Source: Tanytarsus gracilentus
Lineage: Eukaryota > Arthropoda > Insecta > Diptera > Chironomidae
DNA: 64,000 nt
Reading direction: 5' to 3'
NCBI GenBank assembly: GCA_038502055.1
Contig: JAXRKN010000028.1
Span: 434,001 to 498,000, forward strand
The notes under the pieces are model-generated. The model was not told the DNA's origin. It did not search any database and saw only the letters and a program-made list of their open reading frames with translations. Shown here piece after piece: positions 9,980 to 23,183 of the stretch. The position numbers were made by a program, and so were the translations under genes. How positions within the stretch are numbered: the first letter of the stretch is position 1; every line of letters starts with the position of its first letter.

Positions 9980-12504
9980 TCAGACATTAAAAGTAACTGC
10001 GATCTCCTCATCGACTGGAATTTCCATGATTTTTCCCGTCGTCAAAATGACATCGTTAAGTGTGTCTCGCACGAAGAACAAGAATGGCTTATCGATAGAA
10101 ACTTCATGATATTTTGAATTTTGTCTGCCCTGCACGTTTCCGGCTAGTGAAAATAAAATGTGTTAAGGAAAAAAACATTAATTCAAATGCTTACCACTAA
10201 GTGCTGATTCCGAGCTCAATGTTTCGTCAATTCTGATAGCAACATGCTGAACAAGTTCTTCAATTTGATAACCTTTTGACTCTGGCGAAATTCCGCTAAG
10301 ATCGGCTTTCGAGGTGAAAAGTGTCGTCAATCCAAGCTAAAATATTTTCAAAGATAAAATCGAATAAACTTTTACATAAATTTATAACTTACTTTTTGAA
10401 GAGCTTTTTCTGCTCGACTTGTGCACTCAAATCTGAATGTGGGTACAAAAAGTCTCAAATTTGACATCTCTAATTGTGTAATTATTTCATTGAGATTGTT
10501 ATAGTTTGATTGCTTGCAAAATTGCTTCATATCAGTTTGAGTTTCGGGCATGATGATAAGTAATGTATAACGCTCGTTCTAAAATAAGTCAAATTATTTA
10601 AAAATCAATAATATTTAGCAAAATTTATAAACCTTATAAGGAAGCTCAACAGCACTAATTTTTTGAGATGGAATTTCAGCATATTTAAAAAGTCCATTTG
10701 AGGTTATATATTTAATATCTTGAACTTTTCTGAATGAATTAAATGTTCTTGTATCTTCGGTTTTATGGAACTTGTTTGCCCATTCACCTCGGAAATAAAG
10801 TCCGTTAAAGAGCAGCATTTTGGATTCTAAAAATGAATTTCAATTATTAAAAATCCGTTATATTTTTGTTAATTTTTACCTTGGCCATTTGAGTCATCTT
10901 CTTTCCTTCCCATAATTGAATTACCACTTAAAGCTGAAGTAACGTCACCAAGTTGATGAAGAGGTTGAGCACGACCAAACTAATTTTAAATTTTTATGAA
11001 TTATTTTTTTAAAAAATTAATAAAAAAATCTTACACGATTGACAAAGTTTCGATTCTCCTGTGCCTCCATAATTTCCATTGAGTCGTCGTACTTCTTAAT
11101 TGGCAGTGAAATTTTTTCAGGGCCACTTTTACTTTCTTCGTCTTTCACTTGCTCTTGCTGCTTTATTTCTTCATCAATAACCGACTTTTCAACATACTGT
11201 CGATCATCAACCTCTCGATCGAATTTTGAGACTTTTGATTTTTCATCTTTATCAATTTGATCGTAATCAGCAATTGCGATGCTCACTGACGATGGAATGT
11301 CACCGTCCTCAACTTTTAATGAGTCAAATCTTTGATCACTTTGCACTTCGTCTTCATTACTAAATTTCAATTCATCGAACTGAGAAATGTCTTTGCTATT
11401 TACCGGCTTTTCATCGCTGTAAAATTGATCGCTGCGCGTGGTATCAAAATCGAAATTTAAGCGGTCAATGTCTTTAACATCTACGAGATAATCTCGAAGA
11501 AGAAGGTCCCTGAACTCATCATTAACCGTGTTATTCTTGTAGACGTAGAACCAGGTTTTAAATTGTGGTGCGATCATGGAATCATTTCCAGCGTAATCAG
11601 TAAGCACATTACGGAATGCATTGCGAACTGTGAATTGAATTTTCTTGCATTAATGTTTTATAAATTTAATTGTGATTTTTTACCATCTTGAAATTGCTCC
11701 GGCATTTCCATAACATTCAAAATTTCCTTTCTAGTTTGACCATCAGCGCCATAGCCGAGGATTGATAAAATTGTCGAGTATCCAATGGGTGATGAGATGT
11801 AGTTTGCCGTACTCTCAGCTTGTCCCTAAATACAAACGGTCACGGTCACACATTTTTTACGGCCTCAAATAAAATTTTACCTGAATAAGTGCATTTGCAA
11901 TAATTTGCGTTGAGACGCCCACCAAATTCTTTGAGCTCGTCAACTCGTTCTTCGAGAAGGAATCGGGAAAAGAGTCAACAGCTGCATCACTTGCAATCCA
12001 CAATAACAACATGAAACCTGTAAAGAGAGGTCCAAAGAGATGTTTGCGGAAGAATATAAAAATATGGAACAACAGCCATCGAAAGACGACTCGAGACAAG
12101 ATTTGCCAATAACGGTATAATCACTGACGATGAAAAAAAAATTGTCCGCGCATGCTATACAGATAACTTTTTTTTTGGAATTACATATATGTGAGGACTT
12201 ATAAAAGTAACTGTAGGTCATTATAACACTTTTTCTTCTTCATTTTACCTCATTACATATTCAAGTTCATTCCGGAACGAAGGAGAAGATAAAAACAGAA
12301 GAATAATTTTACATTGAAACCTGCTTCAAATGCATTTTGAGCTTGTTAGAATTTTAATGTGAAATTTTCTAAGAAACTGTTCTAACATAAATTTACTAAA
12401 AATATATTATTTGAATTATTTTACTTTTCACTTTAAATATTAAAACTAGTAGATCACCAAAATCATTGATCGCACTTACCAAAAAGTTTTTTATTAGACT
12501 CCAT
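9980..12504 (-). CDS. Serpin D with acidic insertion (Spn28Dc-like)
   Basis: Nine minus-strand exons keep frame throughout: 12480-12504, 11881-12017, 11684-11825, 11035-11627, 10880-10979, 10633-10826, 10393-10578, 10195-10336 and 9980-10143, giving 560 residues. Exon 1 encodes MESNKKLF and joins the hydrophobic leader GFMLLLWIASDAAVDS, so the protein is probably secreted. Serpin core motifs include SPIGYSTILSILGYGADGQT, LLFNGLYFRGEW and VSIDKPFLFFV. About 170 Asp/Glu-rich residues are inserted between helix D and helix F. The reactive loop is three residues shorter than in A-C and has Leu instead of Gly at P15 and Glu at P12; spacing puts Arg at P1. A trypsin-like target such as a clip-domain protease would fit if it is inhibitory. 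Resemblance to Drosophila Spn28Dc rests on size and the acidic insert only. Confidence 0.88.
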
Positions 12505-13143
12505 CACGATCATTTCTTTTCCGGTATTTTCAATAAACTTTTTGACGTCTTTACACCACCACGAACTTTTTCTGAATGCATCTCTCTTCTTACCTCTTCA
12601 CGCTTTTTATTTCGTGTTTGAATGTGAAAGAATAACAGAACTTTCTTCATCTACTTTTCATTCTCTCTCTTTCTCCGCTTACCAATTCTTATATTTAATT
12701 CATTATTCTCTTTTGAACGCAAAGAGGAAGAAAGTTTTTTCTTTAATAGAATCATTGAGTCCGATTAAATAAATGAAATCACCAATTTTATCAACAAAAA
12801 TTTCACTGCACTGGAAAACCTTGTTTCAACGGTCAAATTCAAAAATTAATTGAATTTTTTTAACCTCAAATTAATTAAATTATTTTTATATTAAATCATT
12901 TTTTAAAGAGTGCCTGAGAAAAAATAGCCAAGAAATGCGCTTTAACTTTCCAGATTTAAAATATTTTTTATTAGTTAATATTCGATAACAGAATTTTTTT
13001 AGCAGTTTTTTCTTCTTATTTATTGCGTATTTTCTTTTCTAGTAAAATTAAGAAATAAAAAAATCTGACATGCACAAAAACACATCAGTATAAAATCAAA
13101 ATATTCAAATGGATGCAGATAATGCAATTGGTGCATGAAAAGT
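12505..13143. other. Intergenic between serpin D start and PHKB end
   Basis: Pyrimidine-rich tracts (TTCTCTCTCTTTCTCC near 12660) and AT-rich DNA. It should contain the serpin D promoter and the PHKB 3' UTR; a minus-strand AATAAA lies at about 13019-13024 (forward TTTATT). No further gene is seen. Confidence 0.5.
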
Positions 13144-16100
13144 TTATGAAACTTTGCAGGAGTCTTGAATACTATCATGAAAATCTTCATTTGAGTTGGT
13201 AGTGAGCGCTGCCTTTTGAAGAACACTATTGACGCTTGCTCTCGCAAGATATCCAACGGATTGCGAATAGCTGAGCGAAAAGAGCGGTGAAATTTCAGAG
13301 GACGGTGTCATGTCATGATCCTATTCGAAAAATTTTTAATTAAGCTTAAGTGATTTAAAAATAAAAATGTATTTTCCTCACCTTGCAATACATGGAGAAT
13401 GCATCTTCCAATAAAATATCTAAATCAAGCACCTGCTGGAATCTGAGTTCTGGGTTACGGCTCAAAATTGTCGCCACAATGCAAAGCAATTCCACAGAAA
13501 TTTGTCGACGTTCAGAATTGGGAATATGATGAAGCATTTCTTCAACGAGCAGTGAAAAAGTTAATTCTCCACGTGACATGTTCGAGAGTGTTGGTACTGC
13601 TGGCAAGTTATGACCTTGAACTTGAATTCCCATCGGGCAGCGATCGAGCACATCCCAAACTAAATTGTAAAACTTGTTCGGAACACGGCAGAGACATCCT
13701 TCAAGTTGTCTACGACGTAGCACATCTAACTTATCATCAGTTGTCCATTGAGTTACATTCAGCACCATAACGAGCACTTGACGAATTTGAAATGGTGATA
13801 AATTCTCAATGTCAGTGTCCATATCTAAATCCGGTCCTTTAACTTGCAAGTAAAGACGCATCGCCTCTACGACCCATCCAACACGAATTTTTAAAATTCC
13901 TATAAATGATTATAAAATTAACGATTTTACTAATTAAAGTAAGAAATAATTTTCCTTTGAAAATATCTGGATTTGTTGCAATAAGGCGTCCACAATATAA
14001 AACTACTTCCTGTTGAAGTACAGCATGAATTGTGTCTGACCAGCTAAAGCAAGAGTACATGGCATTTTGAATTTCTGATGGGGTCATTGGACGATCGAAA
14101 ACAATCTCTTTTTGGCCAAGCATACCGACAGAGATCTAATAAATATAATTTTTTATTAAAAATGTTAAAATTAAAAAGTGAATGAAAGTCACCTGTTTGC
14201 CATTAACAAGAATTGTTGTTATGAAAGGACTGATCGAATCAACTGTCTTTCGAAGCAAAGACGAACAATAACGAACACCACGCCAGTAGCGCAAACTTCC
14301 TGACTTATAGTAAAGATCAGTAATGGCTTCTTGAATTGAAGTTCCAGCAATCTGAAAAAAAGTAATTAAAAATATTTCATTGCAATAGATGGTTTAAAAA
14401 AATTACTTCATAATGAGGACCTTCGCGCTGTAAAATAATTCCAAACAACTGGCATTTACAGAATATCGAATCAGTGCCATAAAGTGCGGCAATAACTTCC
14501 GAAATAGGCCGATTATGAAAATCAGCGCACGATATTTTATTCTCGTTGTACGATGCTGCCTTAGGAACATCAGTTAAACTTTGGTATCCAATATAAGCAT
14601 GGTGAATTTGATGGAAGGAGCTATCACAAATGTCAGGCATGTCAGATACAAAATCCAAGTGCTCAATACACGAGCTAGAAATGAGATTTTGTAGACGTCC
14701 AATACGAACTTTCATACCGTCGCAATAGCCTTTTTTAAGCATGGCAAGAAGATCAAGCATTTCCTTGAACTGAGGATCTCGCATGTGTTCCTCTTTGATT
14801 AGCAAACAAACTGTCGGGCGCCCACTGAGTCGCCAGTATTTTCCAACAAATTGTAATTCCGTTTTTATGTCATCAATTAAGAGAGCCATATCACGATAGA
14901 GATAAAAGTCAGAGACTTCAAATATCAAAGGATAGCACATGATAGTTGACCCACATACTCGATAAATTTTACTTGTGCCAAGTGAACCTACAGGTCGCGG
15001 TGGCCTACCCGTAACGCCAATTTTATTGTTCACTCCAAGCTGTTGATAGATTTTAATCAGCTCCATTGACGACCAAATTTGAACAGGCTCAACTTCATGA
15101 GGTGTTTGAGTTTGAATTCCATAGGTCATCAGCATGGCCTAAAATGAATTAATTTAATTATGATTCACAATTTAAAGATGAATTTTAATCCTTACTTGCA
15201 AACGCATCGACTCCGAGATGAGAACTATTTGGACAACCAAATCTGTGGCAGTTCCCTATTAAAAGATTTTAAATTACAATTAAAATAACTTCTTAATAAA
15301 TTTTCCAAAGGAATTTTAAGCGCATTGCAATTAGAGTATAATTTATGAAAATGATTCTAACTCAATTAATTGGTGAGCAATACATTTATGCTCAATATTT
15401 GAAGCTGCTTAAATATCCTTGATGATGTCACAAAGAATATGTTTTGCTTAATTAAAGAATAACAAAATTCGATATAGAAATCCAATCACACATGAGAGTA
15501 AAAATTAAAATATAATTTGTTAATGATAATGAATTATGTAGCTGATGATGATTTCTGATATAAATATAGTATTTACGCTAAACATAGCTGTATGAGATGG
15601 CGATATAATGTGGATAATTTCAACTGTATATAGTAATTTTGATCATGCAGATTATAGAGAGAAAATATTTCTACTCTAAACTTTTAAAAGTGGGTGAATG
15701 GGAAAAACGACAATGGAGTGTAGGAACTCTAGTTACTTACTCCTCCAGCCGTTTGCTAATATCATTTTGCAATATTTCAATTATAAAGAAAATATTTTTA
15801 CAAATAAAGAGAAGAAGAGAAAATGCCAATTAATTAATTAATTAATTATACTATACGATCTCCTTAAATAATTTTTCATACTCATTATATTCAGAGAGGT
15901 CAGAGGTAAAATAAATTTGCAACAAAGAACATAAAATCATAAAATTAAATGTTTGTTAGTGTAAAAGGAAAATTTTGCAAGTAATAATAAGAATCCGAAT
16001 CATCTCCATAATATTTTTCGTATATAGTTTGGTGTTAATCAAAATAATAAAGTTCCTCTATTCTAAGCCTTTTTGCAAAAATTATTAAGGTACATCATTC

Positions 16101-18028
16101 GACAGGTTTCGTCTAACGTTACTTACATGTCCAGGTTTCGCCTAATCAAAAATGGGTGGACAATTTTTTTTTTCAAAAGAAGGAATAAAAAGAAAAGTTT
16201 TCAGGAAATGTTGCTAAGTTTTTTTTTATAGATTTTTGTGAACTTAAAGAGACCAGACAAGAATGTCGATTTTAAGTGCCTATAGAAATTTTGAAAGAAA
16301 TTTTTTCTTGTGCAGAGCTACTACTTGCCTGAAATGCCGAATATCTTGAGCCTCCCTTACGTGGTCGATTATATGACGGCAAATACCGACGAATAGGATC
16401 GAGCTCGTTGACGTGAAGCAAGCCTGCAGTTAAAAGTTGTGCGATGATAAAAAGCGACTGACCCATCAAGAAGATTGAAGTTGAACTAGAGCCTAAAAAT
16501 ATTTTCGATAACTTTAATCTGATTTAATATCTTACTCAGCTCACCTCTAGTATACATTCCTTCTCCATCAGGTATGTAAAACATTGACACGACAGGATCT
16601 CCATTTAAATCTGAATACATGCACTTTCTCAGTTCCCCTTGATATTCTTCAATTTGTTCAACTTGTCCACGAAAAACGCCATCGATGATGAGAAAGGTAT
16701 AAAACATTGGCCACTCGCATTCATTGCCCTCGAAATCTTTGATTTCAGCCTTGTGATAATAGCGTCTCGTTTTATCTTCGAGTCTACACAAATTTCCATC
16801 ACGACTGAAACGCTTAAAGCCCTTCTTTCCACGTAGTCGAGATATAACGTTGTTTTTCGATAAATCCACAAGACGTTCCTCATGCGAAGCAAAAGCAGGA
16901 AAAGAAAGCGTTGGAATTAGGGCAGCATCGACTCCCTTGCTACTCGATTCTCTCGGCAACATGGTTTCGAAAATAGATCGATTACGGTTGTGAGCATCAA
17001 TATCTACATAAACGACACTCCATGAAGCTCCCTTTTCGCCGAACAAATTGCATCCGTTGATGGCTTCGAGAGCAGATTTTGCCATTCCAATGCTAGAGGC
17101 GTGAATTTCAGGTGTTCCATCATTATATTTACTGCCACGCTCCCACATACCATAGTCAGGCGTTCGATAGGCACGCTCAACATAGTAGACGAGATTTTGT
17201 ACGAAAGCTACCTCATCTTGCGTGTAGATAATTTGTAAGCCCGACGTAATCATTTGAACGAGAAAGATGATATAGATTGAAATCACATCGATCTGTAAAT
17301 GATTATATTTGTCATCCGAATAGATTTCTTCGCCGGTGTGCAGTTGAAATTTGCAGTGTAGAGCGTGAGCGGAGCATTGTCGCTGCTTGAATAGCTCAAC
17401 CTTGTGCGATTGTTTAATCCAGCACTCGAGAATGCCTCGCATTGCTTTAACAGCACTCTGTCCGAGTTCATGACTCTTGCCGCGATCATCGTCTATGCGT
17501 CGATATGCTTGATACAAACTCCAAATTGCCGCCGCACAATAGACAGTATCACGAACACTTCCGACCTACGAGATATTTGAGAGATCAAATTAATTGAAAG
17601 AAACATAGATGTTTGACCTTGAAACATTGAAGGTTTTAAACATCCAGCGACGTTGTTAATTCAATTAACAAGTTCACGGTCATACACAATACATGATTGT
17701 ATGGAATTATGCAAATGTGTAGCAAAAGCATTAAAAATAAATAATTCACCTCCTTATCGGTGCTTAACACTGGAAATAAGCCAGTGATCTCCGATTGATT
17801 TTGAAGAAGTTGTCGTTTAACAATTCCGTAGTAGATGTCGAGCTGTTTTATTGTTTCATCGTAGTTTGATATCTTGAGAAATTGATCTAAATTAATATCC
17901 TCCAAACTATTTTGTCTTCCATATGGTTTTCTGCTTTAAATAATTACTTTCAATGACATTTGTTAATTTTCTCGCATTGTTTGAACTTACGTGACTTCGC
18001 TGTCGGTTGTTTTGATGCTGGCCATCAT
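13144..18028 (-). CDS. Phosphorylase b kinase regulatory subunit beta
   Basis: Regulatory, non-catalytic subunit of the phosphorylase kinase complex that activates glycogen phosphorylase in the cytosol. It matches the beta rather than the alpha subunit: AYRRIDDDRGKSHEL, GMWERGSKYNDG, DIDAHNRNRS and MTYGIQTQTPHEVEPVQIW follow beta-family sequence. About ten minus-strand exons run from MMASIKTTDSEVT (17991-18028) to a terminal exon ending CKVS at 13144. The N-terminal half is the glucoamylase-like (GH15-type) domain; the second half carries the calmodulin-binding-type C-terminal regions. The final four residues form a CaaX-type motif, as in mammalian PHK subunits. The intron at 15257-16328 has a GC donor (GCAAGT). 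The gene starts 476 bp from FAM76, which is divergent. Drosophila CG8475 would be the expected ortholog. Confidence 0.93.
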
Positions 18029-18504
18029 CGTTACGCCTTTTTCTGAAGACTTTTTTCAATTCGAAATATTATGACCCACAAATGACATTACGAATAGGCA
18101 TTCAGAAGAAATGTCACAAAATTTAGGAAATTTATTTGCAGCGAATAAAAAGAAAATTGAATTGACACTTTTTAAGAAGTGACCCTTTGAAAAGTTTAAA
18201 TTTCTCGATAATGTACGAGAAATATTTTATTTCATTTTTCTAATTTTGTAACAGGAAGAGATGACTCGATGAATTAAAGTGAGGTTAAAATTCTCTTTTA
18301 AAACCAACTCTAAACTTTAATTTAAAAATCATTTAGTATTAAGTGAAATATTTAATATGTTTACATCGACAATTTGTTGAGTAATTTTGCCCTCGAACTG
18401 ACTTTTACCTCCCCCTCGTGCACTTGTCGTACATTCGAGTGCATTTTAAAAGTTTTAAAAAGTTTTCGTCAATACGCAAAAGAAAGTGATAAAAATAATC
18501 GAAA
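18029..18504. promoter_or_regulatory. Shared head-to-head region, PHKB / FAM76
   Basis: 476 bp separates the two start codons of divergently transcribed genes. No TATA box is obvious on either strand, as is common for housekeeping promoters. The role is inferred from position only. Confidence 0.5.
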
Positions 18505-19888
18505 ATGAATCCTCTGTTTGCTTGTTCGCGTTGTTTTAAGCGTTATCCATTCGAGGAAATCTTTACGTCGTCCAGCAATGATATGTTTTGTGGAGTAAGT
18601 GCAGGATTTAATGCGAAATATTAGAAAGTTATTTTCTTACAAACAAATTTATATTTTTAAGGACTGTCGCAATGCAACAACCAAGTTCAAATGCAACTTT
18701 TGTCGCTCAGAATTTCAACAAACAAAGTAAGTTCAATGGATTGATTGAGATCCAGTCGTTGAAAAATAATCATTTACTGATCTTTAATTATTTTGTCTAA
18801 TTTTAGTAAAATGACGTCGGGCAGTAGCAGCACTTGTCCAAAATGCACTGAGAATCTTAAGCTTTACGGTAAACCATCCGCCTGCACACTTTGCAGCCTC
18901 AATGCTGCTTTCAAGGCCGATAAATGCCATAGGTAAGTCCTAACGGTAATCTTGCGTGCGAAATGTATACTAATCGCTTTCTCGATAGATGTTTGTCAAG
19001 TATGAGCAAGTATGGACCACCGGTGAAATGTGAAATTTGTCAGCAAACTTGTGCTTTCAATCGAAGTGACCTGAGGATTGATGGCAAGCTGCATTGCTGG
19101 TTGTGTAAGCTCAGCTATAAGCGAGCACTAGCTAAGGCAAAGAAATCGGATATTGATAAGCAGCGAGATCGTGCGGGCAAAAAGCGTCCGTCAGACGAAT
19201 CACACAAGACTTCAGGCTCATCCCTCAAAATTGGCGGCAATCAGGGAAGTAATCGTAATAGTAATAATTCAGGAAACTCGAGAGACTTGAGTAAATCTAC
19301 CGATATACCCGATAAAATCTCAAAGACTTCAAATAGCGTGATAGCACCGTCATCACACAACACTGATCACGTCGTAGCACTGACTCAATTGCGCGAACAA
19401 ATTGCCACGTTGAATAAAAAGCTTCAACAAAAAGACAATCAGTTGCTGCAAAAGGACAAGGAGGTGAGTCTAAGTCTTTTCACATATATGTTAAATTTAT
19501 TAATCGTCGATGTCAAGTGATTAAAAAATTTCTCGTACATCGAAAAGTGTTCTCAAAAAAAATTGTATATTGATGATTCCTTTCCCTCATTTTTCTCTCT
19601 TCAACTTTTATCTCGTTAATTACGAAAAAAACAACTATGTAGATTACTGAATGGAAAAGCAAACATTTTGGTATCGAAAATGACATGCGAATTAAAATGA
19701 CCGACCAGAAAAAGGTTTTCGATGCAAAGCTTGATTTCCTGAACAAAAAAGTTCAAACTCAGCAAGTTCAGATTGCACAGCTCTCGAAAACGGGCAAACG
19801 TACGAGCGCGAAGGAAAGTGTTAAAGAGCGGGAAAAGGATAATAATAATAGCTCGCCAAATAATTCTGATTCTCCAAATACGAATTAA
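18505..19888 (+). CDS. FAM76 family protein
   Basis: Five exons (18505-18594, 18662-18726, 18807-18932, 18989-19463, 19643-19888) give 333 residues. The N-terminal 130 residues have the FAM76 pattern of repeated Cys pairs: FACSRCFKRYPFEE, CNFCRSEFQQ, CPKC, ACTLCSLNAAF, KYGPPVKCEICQQTCAF and LHCWLCKLSYKRAL. A Ser/Asn-rich linker and a C-terminal coiled coil (about residues 235-305) follow, as in vertebrate FAM76A/B. The family is linked to nuclear speckles and transcript-related roles in vertebrates, but its molecular activity is poorly defined. The start is the first ATG, directly before the conserved domain. Confidence 0.93.
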
Positions 19889-21829
19889 GACTCGCATCGT
19901 CACTTAATGTCAAATTTGTTGGCAATTAGCGTCAAACGATTTCTTACCATTATATATATATTTGTTCTCCTATTTTCCTCTCATCTTCGTTTACTTAATA
20001 CTGTTTACTTAACCCTCTTCTTTGTGTAATTATATAAAGAACTTTTAATTCAATAATTATTTTTGATATTTTATTTTTGTCATCAAAAATATTTTTCTAA
20101 AGATTTAAATCAGATGATCAAGATATATTTTAAAAAAAAATCATTGACTCAACTATCATTAATTTTTGGTTGAAAAAATTAGAAACTAATCCACAATATT
20201 ATTATGATAATTTTGATTATACTCAAATTATATACTTTTAAGTTAAATTTTTTCCTTGATCATCTACGACATCCTTTAAAAATCCTTCCTCGTCCATATC
20301 TTCCTCTGTCTTTCACTTTTTAAAAAGTTGGCACAAAAATCATCTACTTCTATACCCCATTTAGTTAAAACTATCTTAAAAAATGAGAAAAATAAATAAA
20401 TTTGTAATTTGTGTAAAATTAAAAAAAAAGGAGTTGAAGTAATAAAAATTGTTCAATGAAACAGAAAAAATACATCAATTTTCTATGTGTAGAAAAAAGG
20501 ATTTAATATGCGTAGAAAATTTTGTAATGTGATCAAATTCGCTACCGTTCATAAAAGGTTCAAATCAATTGACAAATATTGCATTTTTCGGTTAGACACG
20601 CTACGCAAAAACTTTATCGGAAATTATTTGGCAGAAAAATGTCAATAATTTTTACCCTTGTTAGAAAAAGTGCGGAAAATTTGTAAAACTAATAAAGCGT
20701 CACGTAATAAAAATTAAGAGATAATTTAAGGGATTAAAAATGGCTTGCATTTTTGTCCGATCACCAGGAATATTTTTAAAATTGATTTTTTTGGAGTCGA
20801 TCCAAATGCAAAATTCTGAAAGTACGCAAATCTAACTCAGAGATCATAAGTGCACGTTTTTGTAAACAAAAATTAAATACATTGTGTCGCATACAGACAG
20901 GTGTCAGGGAAAGAAAAATGCTAGCTATTGTTGAGCGCCACCCTAGTTAATGTACAAACACAACAGGAGGAGAAAAAAAACGAAAATCAAATTGTATTAC
21001 TAGTCATTGTGCATTGTGTATAATTTCTGCTATACGATCATGAAAGGGAAAGTGATTTAAAATCCAGCACTGAGTTTTTGTTGTGCTGGTGCCTTTATGT
21101 GTTCTATTAAAACGCATTTTATACGAATATGAATTTTTCCTTTGTTGCAAATCCCTTTTCGATTGAAATCGATGAATGAATTCGGTAGAGTGAAAAAAAT
21201 GTGTGAGTGTGTTTTTTGCTAGGTAAATATTGGAACGCTTTATTAGACTTCTATGTTTGGCTTACATGAAAACCAAAAAACCACATGGATTTATTATAAT
21301 CTCTCTTTTTCTAAAGGACTAGGATCAAAATAGATATTTAGGAAAATCAATTAAATTTTTCGCACATCATGAAAAATAAATTTGAGAGTTTTGAATATTT
21401 TTTTCGGAAATTATGGAAATTTTTCAAAAAATTTAGGAATCTAAAATATAAAGTTATCTTTCGTTCAAAATGATTTTAAGATAATTTTACTTTTTTTAGA
21501 TTAATCGCATAATTTCCATAATATTCATCTTGCATTGCTCGAAGTGATTCAATGTGACAAGTTAAAGAATTCACAGATGAAGAATTGCAAATAAGTCACC
21601 ACATGGAAGCACTTCATTGAATGCAATTTTCTCTCTTCTAACATTCTCGAGATAAAAAAGCACAATTTTAATCAAGTTAAATGACTCACGAATTAAGCAA
21701 ATTAATTGATAACTTAAACAATGAATCTTTCTCGAAGCGCTTCGATTTTTTGTCATTTAAATTATCGCTTAAAAGCTATGCAATGCTTCCGCAATCTCTT
21801 CGAATTGGTGAACGGCTTTTCATGATGTG
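19889..21829. other. Intergenic FAM76 - tap
   Basis: Nearly 2 kb of AT-rich DNA with no supportable ORF. It holds the 3' ends of two convergent genes. A tandem T/C-rich segment near 19960-20010 probably belongs to the FAM76 3' UTR. I see no RNA gene. Confidence 0.5.
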
Positions 21830-23183
21830 CTAATAGTTGTAATGCTGTTGGGGTGTCTGATAAAATCTATTTTCATAAAATTGATATTCACTGCCAATTG
21901 TGACTTCCGCATTTATTGGCTTGCCACAATTTACGGCCGTCTCGAATGCTCCTTTAAATATCTCGAAATTTTTAAGATTAAGATTGCCATTGCTATCGGT
22001 GGCGTCTTCTGGTTGATTGCAAGGTGATGAAAAAAATACACTGGAAGGTGTTGGCTCGATTGATGCTGCTGCCGCTGCTTGATGATGATGATGACTAAAT
22101 CCATTAAAGTTGTATGAGTAATATCCGCTGACATTCGTTTGACTATGATGATAACTATATGGTGATGGATTGATGAAGAGGGCATCGAATATGTCTCTGG
22201 TAATTTTTTCGCCACTTAATGTTAAACTTTGAAGCTTTTCGAGATCGAATGACTTCATGCTATAATCACGCTCGATGACTTGTGTGAGGGCAAAAATATA
22301 ATTGAATGCAAATCGAAGCGTCTCGATTTTAGTTAATTTTGTATCTTCCGGAAATGTTGGTAGAGTTAGTCGTAGTCGTTCTGGATGAGAATATTAAAGA
22401 GGTTTTTAGTTGAATTTAGATTTGTGCTAGTTCTCATGATTTTGTGTTAATTTCATGGTTTAATATTCAGTGATTTTTAAATTGTAAATTTATTTTTGTT
22501 TGTTCTAATTTGAAATGTTTCTTAGAATTTAAAAAGTGAAAATTCATTTGATTTTAGTTAGAACAATTATTTTAGTTAAACCCTTTTTTTCAATAAATCA
22601 ATAAATTAATTTATTACTTCAAAGTAAAAAATCAATTTAAATCAAAATCACAGAAAAAAAAATAAATTAGCGACGGCACTTGAAAAGTGTGTTAAAAACA
22701 TGTTCGGAAACAAATAAATTTAATTGAACAATTAGCACGTGTCTCACCTAACGCTTCATTCAAACTATGCATTCGATTTCTTTCGCGATCGTTCGCTTTA
22801 ATTCTCCTGAATTTTCTGATCTTCATGATTTGCGTGGGACTTTGAGATCGCGATATTCTGCTCTTTCCTTGTGCATATCTCCTTTTTTTGGGTGTCGATG
22901 TTTGTGCTTCGATTTGTGGTTGAAATTCTTCTTCGAGCTGTTTGAACTCCTCAAGTGTCACCTTAGAATTTCTATAATTTCTTTTTCTTAATCGTCCACT
23001 CGTGCTTGAATCACAGCGTGAATTATCGAAATCTAATTTTCGCGGCGTAAGCGAAAAATCACTGTTATGTTCATAACTTCTCTCAATGCCACTATCGAGC
23101 GATGAATGATCATCGTCAAAATCACCGTATGAGGAGTCGCCTCCATAAATGTAGCTCTCGTTAATGCACTTTCCTAACATCAT
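21830..23183 (-). CDS. tap: Neurogenin-family bHLH transcription factor (tap)
   Basis: Two minus-strand exons, 22748-23183 and 21830-22380, give 328 residues. The bHLH domain is split by the intron and reads RRIKANDRERNRMHSLNEAL, then ERLRLTLPTFPEDTKLTKIE and TLRFAFNYIFALTQVI, the neurogenin/Tap signature (basic region NDRERNRMH, loop PEDTKLTKIE). The protein acts in the nucleus as a heterodimer with Daughterless/E proteins on E-boxes and promotes neuronal differentiation. N-terminal to it are an acidic Ser-rich region and a basic patch (STPKKRRYAQGKSRISR). The C-terminal part has a HHHHQAAAAA stretch. A canonical CACGTG lies in the intron next to the donor (about 22737-22742), a possible bHLH site. 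The ATG pair at 23178-23183 is followed by a conserved-looking acidic N-terminus. Confidence 0.93.

Noticed and set aside
11857..12221. Longer N-termini for serpin D from unspliced frames
   Set aside because: The spliced first exon at 12480-12504 gives an in-frame leader with proper donor and acceptor, so the extended frames are intronic.
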